Positions 26,878 through 35,699 of a stretch of DNA of 64,000 nucleotides are shown here, in pieces; position 1 is the stretch's first letter; each line of letters opens with the position of its first letter. Where the stretch lies: positions 1-64,000 of the forward strand of contig CBDHYI010000006.1 of assembly GCA_965275915.1 (NCBI GenBank), in the 5' to 3' direction. The notes beneath the pieces were generated by a model. It searched no databases, was not told the DNA's origin, and saw nothing but the letters and a program-made list of their open reading frames with translations. Source of the DNA: JBDWFY01 sp965275915. GTDB taxonomy: Bacteria; Pseudomonadota; Alphaproteobacteria; Rhizobiales; Stappiaceae. A program made the translations under genes and the position numbers.

Positions 26878-26973
26878 GTGACGAATGAACTGCACGAGGT
26901 TGAACCGATCGGGCTGGAGCGTGTATTTGCAGCTCTGATTTCTCGCAAAATGAAGGAATGTCGCCGGGGTTAA
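26878..26973 (+). CDS. possible 31-residue ORF behind the binding-protein gene
   Basis: A GTG one base after the stop of the binding-protein gene opens a short frame (TNELHEVEPIGLERVFAALI and on) with normal-looking codon use, ending in TAA at 26971. It may be a vestige of a lost following gene or simply chance. No family is recognised. Confidence 0.2.
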   Translation: MTNELHEVEPIGLERVFAALISRKMKECRRG

Positions 26974-27011
26974 CGTGAGAGTCCGGCTCGGGAAGAGAAC
27001 CAAAGGCAGCC

Positions 27012-27515
27012 ATGCCGAAACGGATTGATCAGAGCTATCTGCGAAAGGCGGCGTTCGCTTATCTCCAGCGCTACGCATCCAGCTCCGCGAATTTGCGGCG
27101 CGTCCTTGAGCGAAAGGTGAGACGGCGGGTCGAGGACAGGCCGTATGATGCGGATGAAGTCAGCCGGGATATTGACGCCGTCATCACATGGTGTTTGGAC
27201 AACAGTCTGCTGGACGATGAACAGTTCGCCGAGAACCGTGTAGCGGGGTTACAACGCAAAGGACATTCAGAAAGAAAAATCCGTGCGTCGCTGCGCGAAA
27301 AAGGTGTTTCGGCCGAACTGGTCGAAAAAGTCCTGCAAAAGTCCGGTCATAGTGATGTTAAAGCTGCCCGGCGGTATGCTGAAAGGAGGCGACTCGGCCC
27401 GTACCGCTCCGGAATGCGCACTGAAAACAATGACCGGGATCTGGCGGCAATGGCGCGCGCAGGATTCAGCTTCTCTGCGGCAAAGCTGGCTCTGGATGCC
27501 GACTTTGATGATTGA
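27012..27515 (+). CDS. recX: RecX regulatory protein
   Basis: A 167-residue RecA modulator made of three-helix repeats. The run YAFYLQRY-like AFAYLQRYASSSANLRRVL, then DNSLLDDEQFAENRV and RKGHSERKIRASLREKGVS is the classic RecX pattern. It inhibits or tunes RecA filament extension. recA is not adjacent. The following DUF971 gene lies 42 bp downstream on the same strand and may be cotranscribed. Confidence 0.85.
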   Translation: MPKRIDQSYLRKAAFAYLQRYASSSANLRRVLERKVRRRVEDRPYDADEVSRDIDAVITWCLDNSLLDDEQFAENRVAGLQRKGHSERKIRASLREKGVSAELVEKVLQKSGHSDVKAARRYAERRRLGPYRSGMRTENNDRDLAAMARAGFSFSAAKLALDADFDD

Positions 27516-27557
27516 AGCCTGAACCAAAAAAGGGACCTGGAAACCGGGTTGGTATCG

Positions 27558-27926
27558 ATGAATGAAAATGTGACCGTCTGGCCGACAGAGCTGAGACTGA
27601 AAAAAGATCGCCGAGCACTGGAGGTGACTTTTAATGATGGCGCAGCATTTCTGTTAAGCGCGGAATATTTGCGTACGCAGTCTCCATCGGCGGAAGTACA
27701 AGGGCATTCTGCGGACCAGCGGAAAACCGTTCCGGGCAAGATCCATGTTGAAATTCTCAAAGTCGAGCCGATAGGAAATTATGCGGTCAAACTGTATTTT
27801 GACGATATGCATAATACCGGCATTTATTCGTGGGCCTATTTGAGGGAACTTGGCCTGGATCACGATAGCTTGTGGCAGCGTTATCTTGATGAACTGAAGG
27901 AACAAGGCCTCTCGCGAGAGCCCTAG
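27558..27926 (+). CDS. DUF971 protein (gamma-butyrobetaine hydroxylase N-terminal-like domain)
   Basis: A 122-residue single-domain protein. WPTELRLKKDRRALEVTFNDG, LSAEYLRTQSPSAEVQGH and the C-terminal VKLYFDDMHNTGIYSWAYL are typical of the GBBH-like N-terminal domain family, whose members are linked to Fe-S or zinc handling. ATG 27558 is preferred to TTG 27549. Its stop codon (TAG 27924-27926) is the first three bases of the inverted-repeat element that follows, so the natural C-terminus may have been trimmed or set by insertion. Confidence 0.8.
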   Translation: MNENVTVWPTELRLKKDRRALEVTFNDGAAFLLSAEYLRTQSPSAEVQGHSADQRKTVPGKIHVEILKVEPIGNYAVKLYFDDMHNTGIYSWAYLRELGLDHDSLWQRYLDELKEQGLSREP

Positions 27927-28193
27927 GCTCAGGACCCATTGATTTCATCCATTCTGCGAGAGCAGATTTTGTTTTTGACAAGGCGGAAAGGCGCAGGAAA
28001 CCGTCCGGTTTTCAAGTCTTTGTGGGCGCAGTCAGGAACACAATATGCCTCGCCCTTCGGGTTTTGAAAGACGTGTCCGCCTGAAGAAAACCAGAGCTCG
28101 CAAAGGTATCCAACCTTCGCTTCTCCCTGGTTCTCTCCATTCGAATACTTCTTTCAAAACAGACTTGCATGAAATCAATGGGTCCTGAGCCTA
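27924..28193. repeat. 270-bp element with perfect 25-bp terminal inverted repeats
   Basis: The left arm 27924-27948 (starting taggctcaggacccattg) is the exact reverse complement of the right arm 28169-28193. The 220 bp between contain no convincing gene. The structure is that of a non-autonomous inverted-repeat element (MITE-like). A 16-bp piece of the arm recurs at 17590. The element also fills most of the gap between the DUF971 and RsmB-type genes. Confidence 0.8.
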
Positions 28194-28361
28194 AGCAAAC
28201 AACGGCTTCGCTGCCTGAGGGTCCGGTTCTGGACATTTGACGGGCCCAAGGATATGAGAGCCCGGCTTACTTAACCGTACAGATCTTTCGTGCTGGCGAT
28301 CGGTTCGCGCAACCGGACGACGGAGCGCCGTTTGTCAGCATAAAGATACCGGAGAAGAAAT
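28194..28361. other. remaining intergenic sequence before the RsmB-type gene
   Basis: Together with the preceding repeat this makes up the 435-bp gap between genes. It presumably holds the promoter of the methyltransferase; a GGAGAAG at 28352-28358 is its ribosome site. Nothing else is recognised. Confidence 0.4.
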
Positions 28362-29654
28362 ATGAAAGATGGCGGGCGCCTGGCTGCAGCTATCGAAGTG
28401 CTCACGGATATCGAAAAGCGTCACCGCCCGGCGCAGGACGCTTTGCGCGACTGGGGGCTCAGCCATCGATTTGCCGGCTCGGGTGACAGGACGGCGATTG
28501 GTAATCTTGTGTTTGATGCTTTGCGGCGGCGATTGACGCTCGGATGGCAGATGGACTCCGATGCTCCGCGCGCCTTGGTTCTTGGAACCTATTGTTACAG
28601 CTGGCAGTTGGGGTCCGAAAAGCTTCAACAGGTTCTGAGCGACGATCGGCATGCTCCCGGAGCGCTGACCGATGGCGAAAAGCAGGTGCTGACCTCGGAG
28701 AGGGCTGAACCCGCACCGGACCATGTGAAGGCGGATGTGCCTGAATGGCTTTGGCCGTCCTTTGCCGCCAATTTTGAGGACGCCGCCATTGAAGAGGGTC
28801 GGGCACTTGCCGAGCGTGCGCCCATCGACATGCGTGTCAACACGCTTAAGTCGTCCCGCGACAAACTCCTGAAACGCATGTCCTCCGCCGGAGTCAGGGC
28901 GACACCGATCTCCCCGGTCGGGTTGCGGATCGCCGCGCGGCCGCGCGGAGCGAAAATGCCGCATGTTCAGGCGGAAGAAGGGTTTCGCAAAGGCTGGTTC
29001 GAGCTGCAGGACGAATCCAGTCAGATCGCTTCCCAACTGGTTTTTGCGCAGCCCGGCGAACAGGTGCTCGACTTTTGCGCCGGTGGCGGCGGCAAGACGC
29101 TGGCACTGGCGGCGGACATGGAAAATCGCGGTCAGATATATGCCTACGATGCCGATAAACGGCGACTGGCGCCGATTCATGAGCGCATTGCCCGGTCCGG
29201 CGCCCGAAATATTCAGGTGCGCAGCCCGGCCGATGCAGCGCTTGACGATCTTAAAGAAAAGATGGACCGGGTTCTGGTCGATGCGCCCTGCACCGGGACC
29301 GGCGTTTGGCGCCGGCGCCCCGATGCAAAGTGGCGTCTGACCGAAAAGGCCCTGCAAGACCGGCTTGCCGAGCAGGAAGCGGCGATCGGTGCGGCCTCGG
29401 CATTCGTCCGCAAAGGCGGATATCTCATCTACGCAACCTGCTCCGTTCTGCCGGAAGAAAACGAACAGCAGGTCTATGGTTTCGTGGAAGAGAACCCGAA
29501 CTTTGAAGTCATCTCGCTGGGAGAGGTCTGGCAGGACCGGTTCGGCTTTGACGTGGCAAAACCCTGGTCGGCGGATATGCTGTCTGTCACCATGACACCC
29601 GCTTCGACCCGTACGGATGGATTTTTCCTGGCCGTGATGATCCGTAACGACTAG
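28362..29654 (+). CDS. RsmB-type rRNA (cytosine-5) methyltransferase
   Basis: A 430-residue NOL1/NOP2/Sun family enzyme acting with AdoMet on rRNA. The SAM-binding motif I is VLDFCAGGGGKTLALA (about residues 236-251), motif IV with a catalytic Cys is VDAPCTGTGVWRRRPDAKW (about 307-325) and motif VI with the nucleophile is IYATCSVLPEENEQQ (about 356-370). The N-terminal 130 residues are NusB-like helices, as in RsmB rather than RsmF. E. coli RsmB targets C967 of 16S rRNA; the same target is inferred, not shown. Confidence 0.9.
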   Translation: MKDGGRLAAAIEVLTDIEKRHRPAQDALRDWGLSHRFAGSGDRTAIGNLVFDALRRRLTLGWQMDSDAPRALVLGTYCYSWQLGSEKLQQVLSDDRHAPGALTDGEKQVLTSERAEPAPDHVKADVPEWLWPSFAANFEDAAIEEGRALAERAPIDMRVNTLKSSRDKLLKRMSSAGVRATPISPVGLRIAARPRGAKMPHVQAEEGFRKGWFELQDESSQIASQLVFAQPGEQVLDFCAGGGGKTLALAADMENRGQIYAYDADKRRLAPIHERIARSGARNIQVRSPADAALDDLKEKMDRVLVDAPCTGTGVWRRRPDAKWRLTEKALQDRLAEQEAAIGAASAFVRKGGYLIYATCSVLPEENEQQVYGFVEENPNFEVISLGEVWQDRFGFDVAKPWSADMLSVTMTPASTRTDGFFLAVMIRND

Positions 29655-29711
29655 TCGTGTGCCTGCAAAACATGTCTTAACGCCCCGCCGTTATTGCCGT
29701 AAGGAGCCGGA

Positions 29712-30845
29712 ATGACTGTTGACACAGATGTTGTTGTCGTCGGGGCCGGCGTTGTGGGATTGGCTGTGGCCCGCGAATTCGCCCTGAACGGGCATGAAGT
29801 CGTCATCGTCGAAAAGAACGGCGCGATCGGCGAAGAAACCAGCAGCCGAAACTCCGAAGTCATTCATGCCGGCATCTATTATCCGCAAGGATCGTACAAG
29901 GCGCGGCTTTGCGTTGAGGGCAAGGAGCGGCTGTATGAGTTTTGCGCTGACTACCATGTGCCTTGCAGCCGGCTGGGCAAACTCATCGTGGCGGCGGACG
30001 AAAGCGAGCGGCCTGTTCTGGACGGCCTGCTTCAAAAGGCACGAAACAACGGTCTGACCGATCTTCAAAAGCTTGACCGAAAGACGGTTCTTGAATTGGA
30101 GCCGAATCTTGATGTCGACAGCGCTTTGCTGTCGCCCTCGACGGGGATTATCGATTCCCACGCTTATATGCTTGCGCTACTGGGGGATGCTGAAAAGCAC
30201 GGCGCATCCCTGGCGCTGAACACCCGGTTGAGGGGTGGACGAAGAGAGAAGGGAACCGGCTTTCTGCTTTCCTTTTCAGAGCCCGCCGGCATTGAACTGA
30301 CGTGCCGGCGCATCGTGCTCGCATGTGGCCTGTGGACCAACGATCTTGCGCGCAGCCTGGGCGTTTCAGGCGAGGTGATCCCGGAACTCTTCCTGACCAA
30401 GGGCAATTATTATTCACTGAGTCAGCCGGCGTACTTCAGGCATCTCATTTATCCGGTTCCGGTCGTCGGCGGCGCGGGCGTTCATCTGACCCTTGATATG
30501 TCCGGTCACGTCAAGTTCGGACCTGATGTTGAGTGGCTGACCGATCAGGACCCGGCGAATATCGATTATCGGGTCGATCCGGCAAGGGCAGAGGCGTTCT
30601 ACGCGGCGGTTCGGGCATATTGGCCTGGCCTGAAGGATGGTGCCTTGCTGCCCGGTTATGCCGGTGTTCGGCCGAAATTGTCGGGTCCGAAGGATCCCAT
30701 GTGCGATTTCAGGATCGATGGGCCGGACATCCATGGAATTACCGGTTTGACCTGCCTTTACGGTATGGAATCTCCAGCGCTGACTGCGTCCCTTGCAATC
30801 GCAAAGGAAGTCGTCGGCCAATTGTCGGACAGCTTGCCGGGCTGA
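29712..30845 (+). CDS. FAD-dependent oxidoreductase, L-2-hydroxyglutarate oxidase-like
   Basis: A 377-residue DAO-family flavoenzyme. The dinucleotide motif VVVVGAGVVGLAVAREFAL is at residues 7-25, and ETSSRNSEVIHAGIYYP (about 43-59) is the active-site block typical of L2HGDH/LhgO proteins. The C-terminal FAD-binding GLTCLYGMESPALTASLAIA closes the fold. Such enzymes oxidise L-2-hydroxyglutarate to 2-oxoglutarate and feed electrons to quinone; the exact substrate remains likely rather than certain. Confidence 0.8.
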   Translation: MTVDTDVVVVGAGVVGLAVAREFALNGHEVVIVEKNGAIGEETSSRNSEVIHAGIYYPQGSYKARLCVEGKERLYEFCADYHVPCSRLGKLIVAADESERPVLDGLLQKARNNGLTDLQKLDRKTVLELEPNLDVDSALLSPSTGIIDSHAYMLALLGDAEKHGASLALNTRLRGGRREKGTGFLLSFSEPAGIELTCRRIVLACGLWTNDLARSLGVSGEVIPELFLTKGNYYSLSQPAYFRHLIYPVPVVGGAGVHLTLDMSGHVKFGPDVEWLTDQDPANIDYRVDPARAEAFYAAVRAYWPGLKDGALLPGYAGVRPKLSGPKDPMCDFRIDGPDIHGITGLTCLYGMESPALTASLAIAKEVVGQLSDSLPG

Positions 30846-30927
30846 CAGCGTGGACTTTCCAGAAGAAATCCGATCCGGTTCCCGGATGGCGGTTTCAAAT
30901 CGGCGGTAAACCGGATAAAGGACGGCC

Positions 30928-32475
30928 ATGACAGATCGCATCCTCATCATCGACTTCGGTTCCCAGGTCACTCAGCTCATTGCGCGCCGGGTGCGCGAGG
31001 CCGGGGTCTATTCCGAAATTGTTCCGTTTCAGAACGCCGAGCGCGCATTTCACGACATGCAGCCGGCCGGCGTTATCCTGTCCGGCGGACCGGCCTCGAC
31101 GACGGAAATGGGCAGCCCGCGCGCGCCGCAGGTGATTTTCGACTCCGGTGTGCCCGTTTTGGGCATCTGCTACGGACAGATGACTCTGTGCATTCAGCTT
31201 GGCGGTCAGGCGGAAAGTTCCGATCATCGGGAATTCGGACGTGCGTTCGTTTCCGTCGTCAAGGACTGTCCGCTGTTTGAAGGCGTGTGGGAGACCGGAG
31301 ACCAGCATCAGGTCTGGATGTCCCACGGGGACAGAGTGATCGATCTGCCGGAAGGTTTTGAGGTCTTTGCGAAATCCGAGGGTGCTCCGTTTGCGGTCTT
31401 CGGACGGCCGGAGAAGAACTATTACGGTTTCATGTTCCATCCGGAGGTGGTGCACACGCCCGACGGCGCAAAGCTGCTTCAGAACTTCGTTCTCAGGATT
31501 GCCGGGTGCAAGGGCGACTGGAGCATGGAGGCATTCAAGGAGCAGGCCGTTACCGCAATCCGGGAGCAGGTGGGCTCGTCCAAAGTCATTTGCGGCCTCT
31601 CCGGCGGTGTCGATTCAGCGGTTGCGGCCGTTCTTATTCACGAAGCCATCGGATCGCAGCTGACCTGTATTTTCGTCGATCACGGGCTCATGCGTCTTAA
31701 CGAGGCGGATGAAGTCGTGTCGCTCTTTAAGGGCCACTACAACATTCCTCTGGTTCATGTTGATGCCGCTGATCTCTTTATCGGCGCGCTTGAAGGAGAG
31801 GCCGATCCTGAGAAAAAGCGCAAAACAATCGGCAAATTGTTTATTGACGTTTTTGAGGAAGAAGCCCGGAAAATAGGCGGCGCGGACTTCCTGGCTCAAG
31901 GGACGCTCTATCCGGATGTCATCGAGAGTGTCTCCTTTACCGGCGGTCCTTCGGTCACGATCAAGTCGCACCACAATGTGGGTGGCCTGCCGGAACGGAT
32001 GAACATGAAGCTCGTCGAGCCGCTGCGGGAGCTGTTCAAGGACGAAGTGCGGGATCTTGGGCGCGAACTGGGCCTGCCTGATGCGTTTGTCGGACGTCAT
32101 CCGTTCCCCGGACCCGGCCTTGCGATCCGATGCCCCGGCGGGGTGACGCGCGAAAAACTCGATATCCTGCGGCAGGCCGATGCGATTTATCTCGATGAAA
32201 TCCGGAAAGCCGGCCTTTATGATGCCATCTGGCAGGCCTTTGCTGTCCTGCTTCCGGTTCAGACGGTCGGCGTCATGGGTGACGGCCGCACCTACGAGTT
32301 CGTTTGCGCGTTAAGGGCGGTCACTTCCGTTGACGGCATGACGGCTGATTTCTATCCCTACGACATGGAGTTTCTCGGCCGCGCGGCAACACGTATCATC
32401 AACGAAGTGCGTGGCATCAACCGTGTCGTTTACGATATCACCTCAAAGCCCCCCGGCACGATCGAGTGGGAGTGA
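30928..32475 (+). CDS. guaA: GMP synthase (glutamine-hydrolysing)
   Basis: A 515-residue bifunctional enzyme converting XMP to GMP. The N-terminal class I glutaminase has LGICYGQM (Cys near residue 82) and MFHPEVVHTP (His/Glu near 170). The ATP pyrophosphatase P-loop is CGLSGGVDSAVAA (about 223-235), and the C-terminal dimerisation domain ends in VYDITSKPPGTIEWE, nearly identical to all known GuaA C-termini. Stand-alone gene. Confidence 0.97.
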   Translation: MTDRILIIDFGSQVTQLIARRVREAGVYSEIVPFQNAERAFHDMQPAGVILSGGPASTTEMGSPRAPQVIFDSGVPVLGICYGQMTLCIQLGGQAESSDHREFGRAFVSVVKDCPLFEGVWETGDQHQVWMSHGDRVIDLPEGFEVFAKSEGAPFAVFGRPEKNYYGFMFHPEVVHTPDGAKLLQNFVLRIAGCKGDWSMEAFKEQAVTAIREQVGSSKVICGLSGGVDSAVAAVLIHEAIGSQLTCIFVDHGLMRLNEADEVVSLFKGHYNIPLVHVDAADLFIGALEGEADPEKKRKTIGKLFIDVFEEEARKIGGADFLAQGTLYPDVIESVSFTGGPSVTIKSHHNVGGLPERMNMKLVEPLRELFKDEVRDLGRELGLPDAFVGRHPFPGPGLAIRCPGGVTREKLDILRQADAIYLDEIRKAGLYDAIWQAFAVLLPVQTVGVMGDGRTYEFVCALRAVTSVDGMTADFYPYDMEFLGRAATRIINEVRGINRVVYDITSKPPGTIEWE

Positions 32476-32542
32476 GAGTGAGAGACCTTAATTTTCCGAA
32501 ATTAGTGTGTTTTTTGTCTTTATCAGGAAACGTATTCGACAA

Positions 32543-33292
32543 TTATGGCTTCGTGTGCCCGCTCAACCATGCGCGGAGCGCATCGGTTACCTGCTGCGGT
32601 TTTTCGAGGGTCGAGATATGACCCGCCCCGGGCAGGATTTTCAGCACAGCACCGCCGATTAGAGACGCCATCTCCTGATGTCGGGCAGGGGGGCACAGCC
32701 GGTCTTCCTCTCCACAAAGAATGAGTGTTGCGCCGATCCGGTTCTTGAGCGTGCCGGTTTGATCCGGGCGATCGCGGAGGGCAATCGACTGGGCGACAAA
32801 TGCATCCGCCCCGACATCCATCGCCATGTCGACCAGCAAGTCCAGAAGCGCCTGATTGCCCTGGTTAGCTCTGGCGAGATAAGCCAGCTTCATTTCTTCG
32901 ATGATAACATCGCGCAGCTTTCCTTGCCTGACGTCTGCAATTTGTCGGTTGCGGATGTCAAACCGCTCCGGCAGGTCAGCGTGATGATTGGTGTCCAGCA
33001 GCGCGAGTCGCTGCACCCTCTGAGGTGCAAGGTCGCAGATTTTCATGGCGACGATACCGCCCATGGACAGGCCGGCGAGGTTGAACTGCGGTGCCCCGGT
33101 GCTGTTCAGGGCATCGCGGGCCATCTGCTCGATGGACGTCGCCGTCAGGTCCGGTACGAAGATATCGAAATCGTCTTCCAGTGCCTTGATCTGAGGAGCG
33201 AAGAGCCGCCGGTCACACATCATGCCCGGCAGCAGCAGAAGCGTTTCTTTTTGCGGTCTGTCAGACACGGGACGAGGCCAGAGCGGCGCCAT
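32543..33292 (-). CDS. alpha/beta hydrolase
   Basis: A 249-residue hydrolase of the BioH/3-oxoadipate enol-lactonase type. The oxyanion region is LLLLPGMMCDRRLF (about residues 18-31), the nucleophile elbow is AGLSMGGIVA (Ser about 90), and the acid and His are in LCGEEDRLCPP and GAGHISTLEKP (His about 228). The gene overlaps the end of the MetE-like gene by about 32 bp; a GTG at 33268 would reduce this to 8 bp. It is the last gene of the minus-strand locus and may hydrolyse an ester or lactone intermediate. Confidence 0.8.
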   Translation of the reverse strand: MAPLWPRPVSDRPQKETLLLLPGMMCDRRLFAPQIKALEDDFDIFVPDLTATSIEQMARDALNSTGAPQFNLAGLSMGGIVAMKICDLAPQRVQRLALLDTNHHADLPERFDIRNRQIADVRQGKLRDVIIEEMKLAYLARANQGNQALLDLLVDMAMDVGADAFVAQSIALRDRPDQTGTLKNRIGATLILCGEEDRLCPPARHQEMASLIGGAVLKILPGAGHISTLEKPQQVTDALRAWLSGHTKP

Positions 33293-34394
33293 CAGCCAGC
33301 GATTTTAGTTTGGCATAGGCAATGTCGGGGTCTACGGCGCCAAAACCTGCGAACGTCCCAAACCCGCAATCGGACCCCGCAATAACGCGATCCGACCCGA
33401 CGATATCTGTAAAGCGCTCAATGCGTTGGGCGACCAGTTCCGGATGTTCGACAAAATTCGTTGTCGTGTCGACAACCCCCGGAACGAGAATTTTGTCATC
33501 GGGGATTTCGCGCTTCCGATCCTTGAAAACGGTCCATTCGTGGGCATGTCGCGGGTTTGATGTTTCAAACAGCACGTATTGCGCCTGAGCGCTCATCAGC
33601 ACCGAAAATACTTTGTCCATGTCAATGTCACAGACGTGAGGGCCCTCGTAATTGCCCCAACAGATGTGGATCCGGACTTTGTCCGCCGGAATGTTCTGAA
33701 GCGCATGATTAAGCGCTTCCACATGGCCGGCGGCGATTTTCAAAAACTCTTCGTCCGTCAGATCGGCAAAAAGCATGTGACGGGAGAGGGCCAGATCGGG
33801 GCAGTCCAACTGAAGCGACAATCCTGAGGCGACAATCGTCTCATATTCCGCTTTCATGACATCCGACAAAGCCGCAAGATAGGCATCCCGGCTCGAATAA
33901 TAGTCATTTTGCAGAAACAGCGAGATCACGCCGGGAGAGGCCGCATTCATGAAACCGTATTCGGCACCGGCTTTTTCCATCGCAGCCTTCAGGTTCGCGA
34001 TGTCTTTTTCAAGCTCGCCCTGTCCTTTTGATTTCACCTCGCCCGTACACATGGGGCGCGCATACTGGGGCGTTCCGCCTGACTCGGCGAGACGTTTCAG
34101 GAAACCGGGAAACAGTTTCAGATCTCCCGGCGCGTTTCTGGGACTGTCGCCGGAAAAACCGGTATATCGGTCTTTGACATAGGTGGCATAGGAGATTTTT
34201 GAGGTCTCCCCATCGGACACAATATCAACGCCCGCATCCACCTGCTTTTGAACAGTCGCCTCGACACCGTGCGTCATAACCCGGTCGAACTCCACCGGAT
34301 CATAGTCCTCGCCCCGTTCGCGGGCGAAGATGAAATCAACGACGGTCTGTGTCCTGGGCAAGGAGCCCACATGCGTTACAGCGATTTTTGTCAT
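33261..34394 (-). CDS. MetE C-terminal-domain-like methyltransferase
   Basis: A 377-residue cobalamin-independent methionine synthase II family protein, half the size of real MetE (about 750). It starts at ATG 34394 (MTKIAVTHVGSLPRT). All four zinc ligands can be read: His and Cys in IHICWGNYEGP, Glu in VLFETSNPRHAHEW and Cys in IAGSDCGFGTF. Relatives act as methyl transferases on small thiols or as coenzyme M-dependent lyases, so the substrate is not given by the fold. It is separated from the upstream cupin by a repeat element and may form its own unit with the hydrolase. Confidence 0.75.
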   Translation of the reverse strand: MTKIAVTHVGSLPRTQTVVDFIFARERGEDYDPVEFDRVMTHGVEATVQKQVDAGVDIVSDGETSKISYATYVKDRYTGFSGDSPRNAPGDLKLFPGFLKRLAESGGTPQYARPMCTGEVKSKGQGELEKDIANLKAAMEKAGAEYGFMNAASPGVISLFLQNDYYSSRDAYLAALSDVMKAEYETIVASGLSLQLDCPDLALSRHMLFADLTDEEFLKIAAGHVEALNHALQNIPADKVRIHICWGNYEGPHVCDIDMDKVFSVLMSAQAQYVLFETSNPRHAHEWTVFKDRKREIPDDKILVPGVVDTTTNFVEHPELVAQRIERFTDIVGSDRVIAGSDCGFGTFAGFGAVDPDIAYAKLKSLADGAALASSRV

Positions 34395-34410
34395 GGGTGC
34401 CCCCTTGTCC

Positions 34411-34442
34411 AAACAAGACACGCTCTAGAGCGTATCTTGTTT
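34411..34442. repeat. 32-bp near-perfect palindrome
   Basis: Bases 34411-34426 and 34427-34442 are reverse complements at 15 of 16 positions (aaacaagacacgctct / agagcgtatcttgttt). The left half also matches the tail of the right arm of the adjoining element (34712-34728) in direct orientation, so two copies of that arm meet head to head here. It lies 17 bp upstream of the MetE-like start codon. Confidence 0.75.
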
Positions 34443-34728
34443 CTATTGGATCATTTGACCGAGGCCATTTTGGTCGCCGGCTAGGCGGTCTGTGCGCCGT
34501 GGTGCTTCTCCACCACAAGCACAGGCCAACGACGCCGGCGGGCAAAATGGCCCGGCCCATTTGGTATTTTCTATCAACATGCTCGTCCTTTCGCGGGTGG
34601 GGGAAATCGGCCCATCGGACATCGTTGCGCCCCTTGCCCGATGCGCCGCATCGCGCTTCGGGACGCGCCTTGCCGAATGAACCGATTTTCCGCCATCAAA
34701 TGATCCAACATAAACAAGGCACGCTCTA
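34426..34728. repeat. MITE-like element with imperfect 32-bp inverted ends and an internal 90-nt hairpin
   Basis: The left end 34426-34457 and the right end 34697-34728 are inverted copies at 28 of 32 positions (core ttggatcatttg). Inside, 34463-34481 pairs with 34534-34552 at 17 of 19 positions, and nested within it tgtgc (34491-34495) pairs with gcaca (34519-34523) and gtggtg (34499-34504) with caccac (34511-34516) around a 6-nt loop. No coding frame is convincing. This fills the 336-bp gap between the bicupin and MetE-like genes. Confidence 0.75.
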
Positions 34729-34730
34729 AA

Positions 34731-35699
34731 TCAGTTCGGCATCCAGGTCGGTCCGGCAGCATCCCGATTGGACGTTACCCGAAACAGGCTTGCCTCTCCG
34801 GTCATGGCGGGAAAAAGGCCGTGGTTCAGCCCCGGAGGGACGGCGCAGGTATCGCCGGGCGCCAGTGTTTTTTCTCCGCCGTCCCAACTCAGTTTCCAAT
34901 GACCGCGCATGATCATCAGTATCTCATGGGAATCAAGGGCATAAGGTTCGTTGCCGAGAGACTCCCGGGTCATGAAATCGACTTCAAATCCGGGCTTGTC
35001 GCGCAGCATGGCGTCCGGGCCGATCACCTTCGCCGGGCCATCGCTTGCCAAGGCGACCATGTCCCAATATCGCGCGACATAATTCGGGATGACGTGGCGG
35101 TTGGCGGGCTCCGGAAACGCCCTTAATTGTTCAGAATTCAGGAGCGGCATCGGAGCGACCCCGTCAGGCAGGGTCTCGCCTTTCTTTGTGTCATAAAGAA
35201 CGCCGTTTTCTCCCAGGAGCAGCCCGTGATCGGTCGCGTCCTCGATAACCTGCGGTGCCCAGACAACGCCGCCGCCGGCATCGTCTCCCCCAAGGATCGC
35301 CATGATCATCCCGTAGTCGGTGCCGATATTTTCAAAGCCGCGAAAGATACCCGTGGGAATATTGAAGATATCGCCTTCTTCCAACACGACCTCACCGGCG
35401 GTTCCCCAGCGTCCCCAGAAGAACCGCCAGCGACCGCTCAACACGAAAAAGACTTCCGCAGTGCGGTGCGAATGAAGCGAATTCCGGCATTTGGGCGGCT
35501 GGCCTGCGGCGCCGATATTGAAACCCGGGGTATCCTTGATATGGACGTGCTGGTCCGGGCTTTCCGAGACACCGCCGCCGATGATCGTGAAATTCTCCTT
35601 CTGATCCGAGCCGGGCGTATGGGCGTCGATGAAGGCCGTTTTGCAGGGTTTCAAATCCCCGTAGCGGACAATCCGCTCTTCCATTTCCTGCGGTGTCAT
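34731..35699 (-). CDS. bicupin protein
   Basis: A 322-residue protein with two cupin domains, starting at ATG 35699 and overlapping the end of the upstream gene by 4 bp (ATGA-type). Cupin 1 (about residues 70-140) carries the metal motif NSLHSHRTAEVFFVLSG and the second half GDIFNIPTGIFRGFEN. Cupin 2 (about 235-310) has ALDSHEILMIMRGHW and GDTCAVPPGLNHGLFP, where the metal ligands are fewer. Gentisate-dioxygenase-like or isomerase/lyase roles are possible; the first domain is probably the catalytic one. Last gene of the main catabolic operon. Confidence 0.75.
   Translation of the reverse strand: MTPQEMEERIVRYGDLKPCKTAFIDAHTPGSDQKENFTIIGGGVSESPDQHVHIKDTPGFNIGAAGQPPKCRNSLHSHRTAEVFFVLSGRWRFFWGRWGTAGEVVLEEGDIFNIPTGIFRGFENIGTDYGMIMAILGGDDAGGGVVWAPQVIEDATDHGLLLGENGVLYDTKKGETLPDGVAPMPLLNSEQLRAFPEPANRHVIPNYVARYWDMVALASDGPAKVIGPDAMLRDKPGFEVDFMTRESLGNEPYALDSHEILMIMRGHWKLSWDGGEKTLAPGDTCAVPPGLNHGLFPAMTGEASLFRVTSNRDAAGPTWMPN

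Noticed and set aside
33261..34394. methionine synthase MetE
   Set aside because: Only the C-terminal catalytic half is present and there is no met context; methyl donor and acceptor are unknown.
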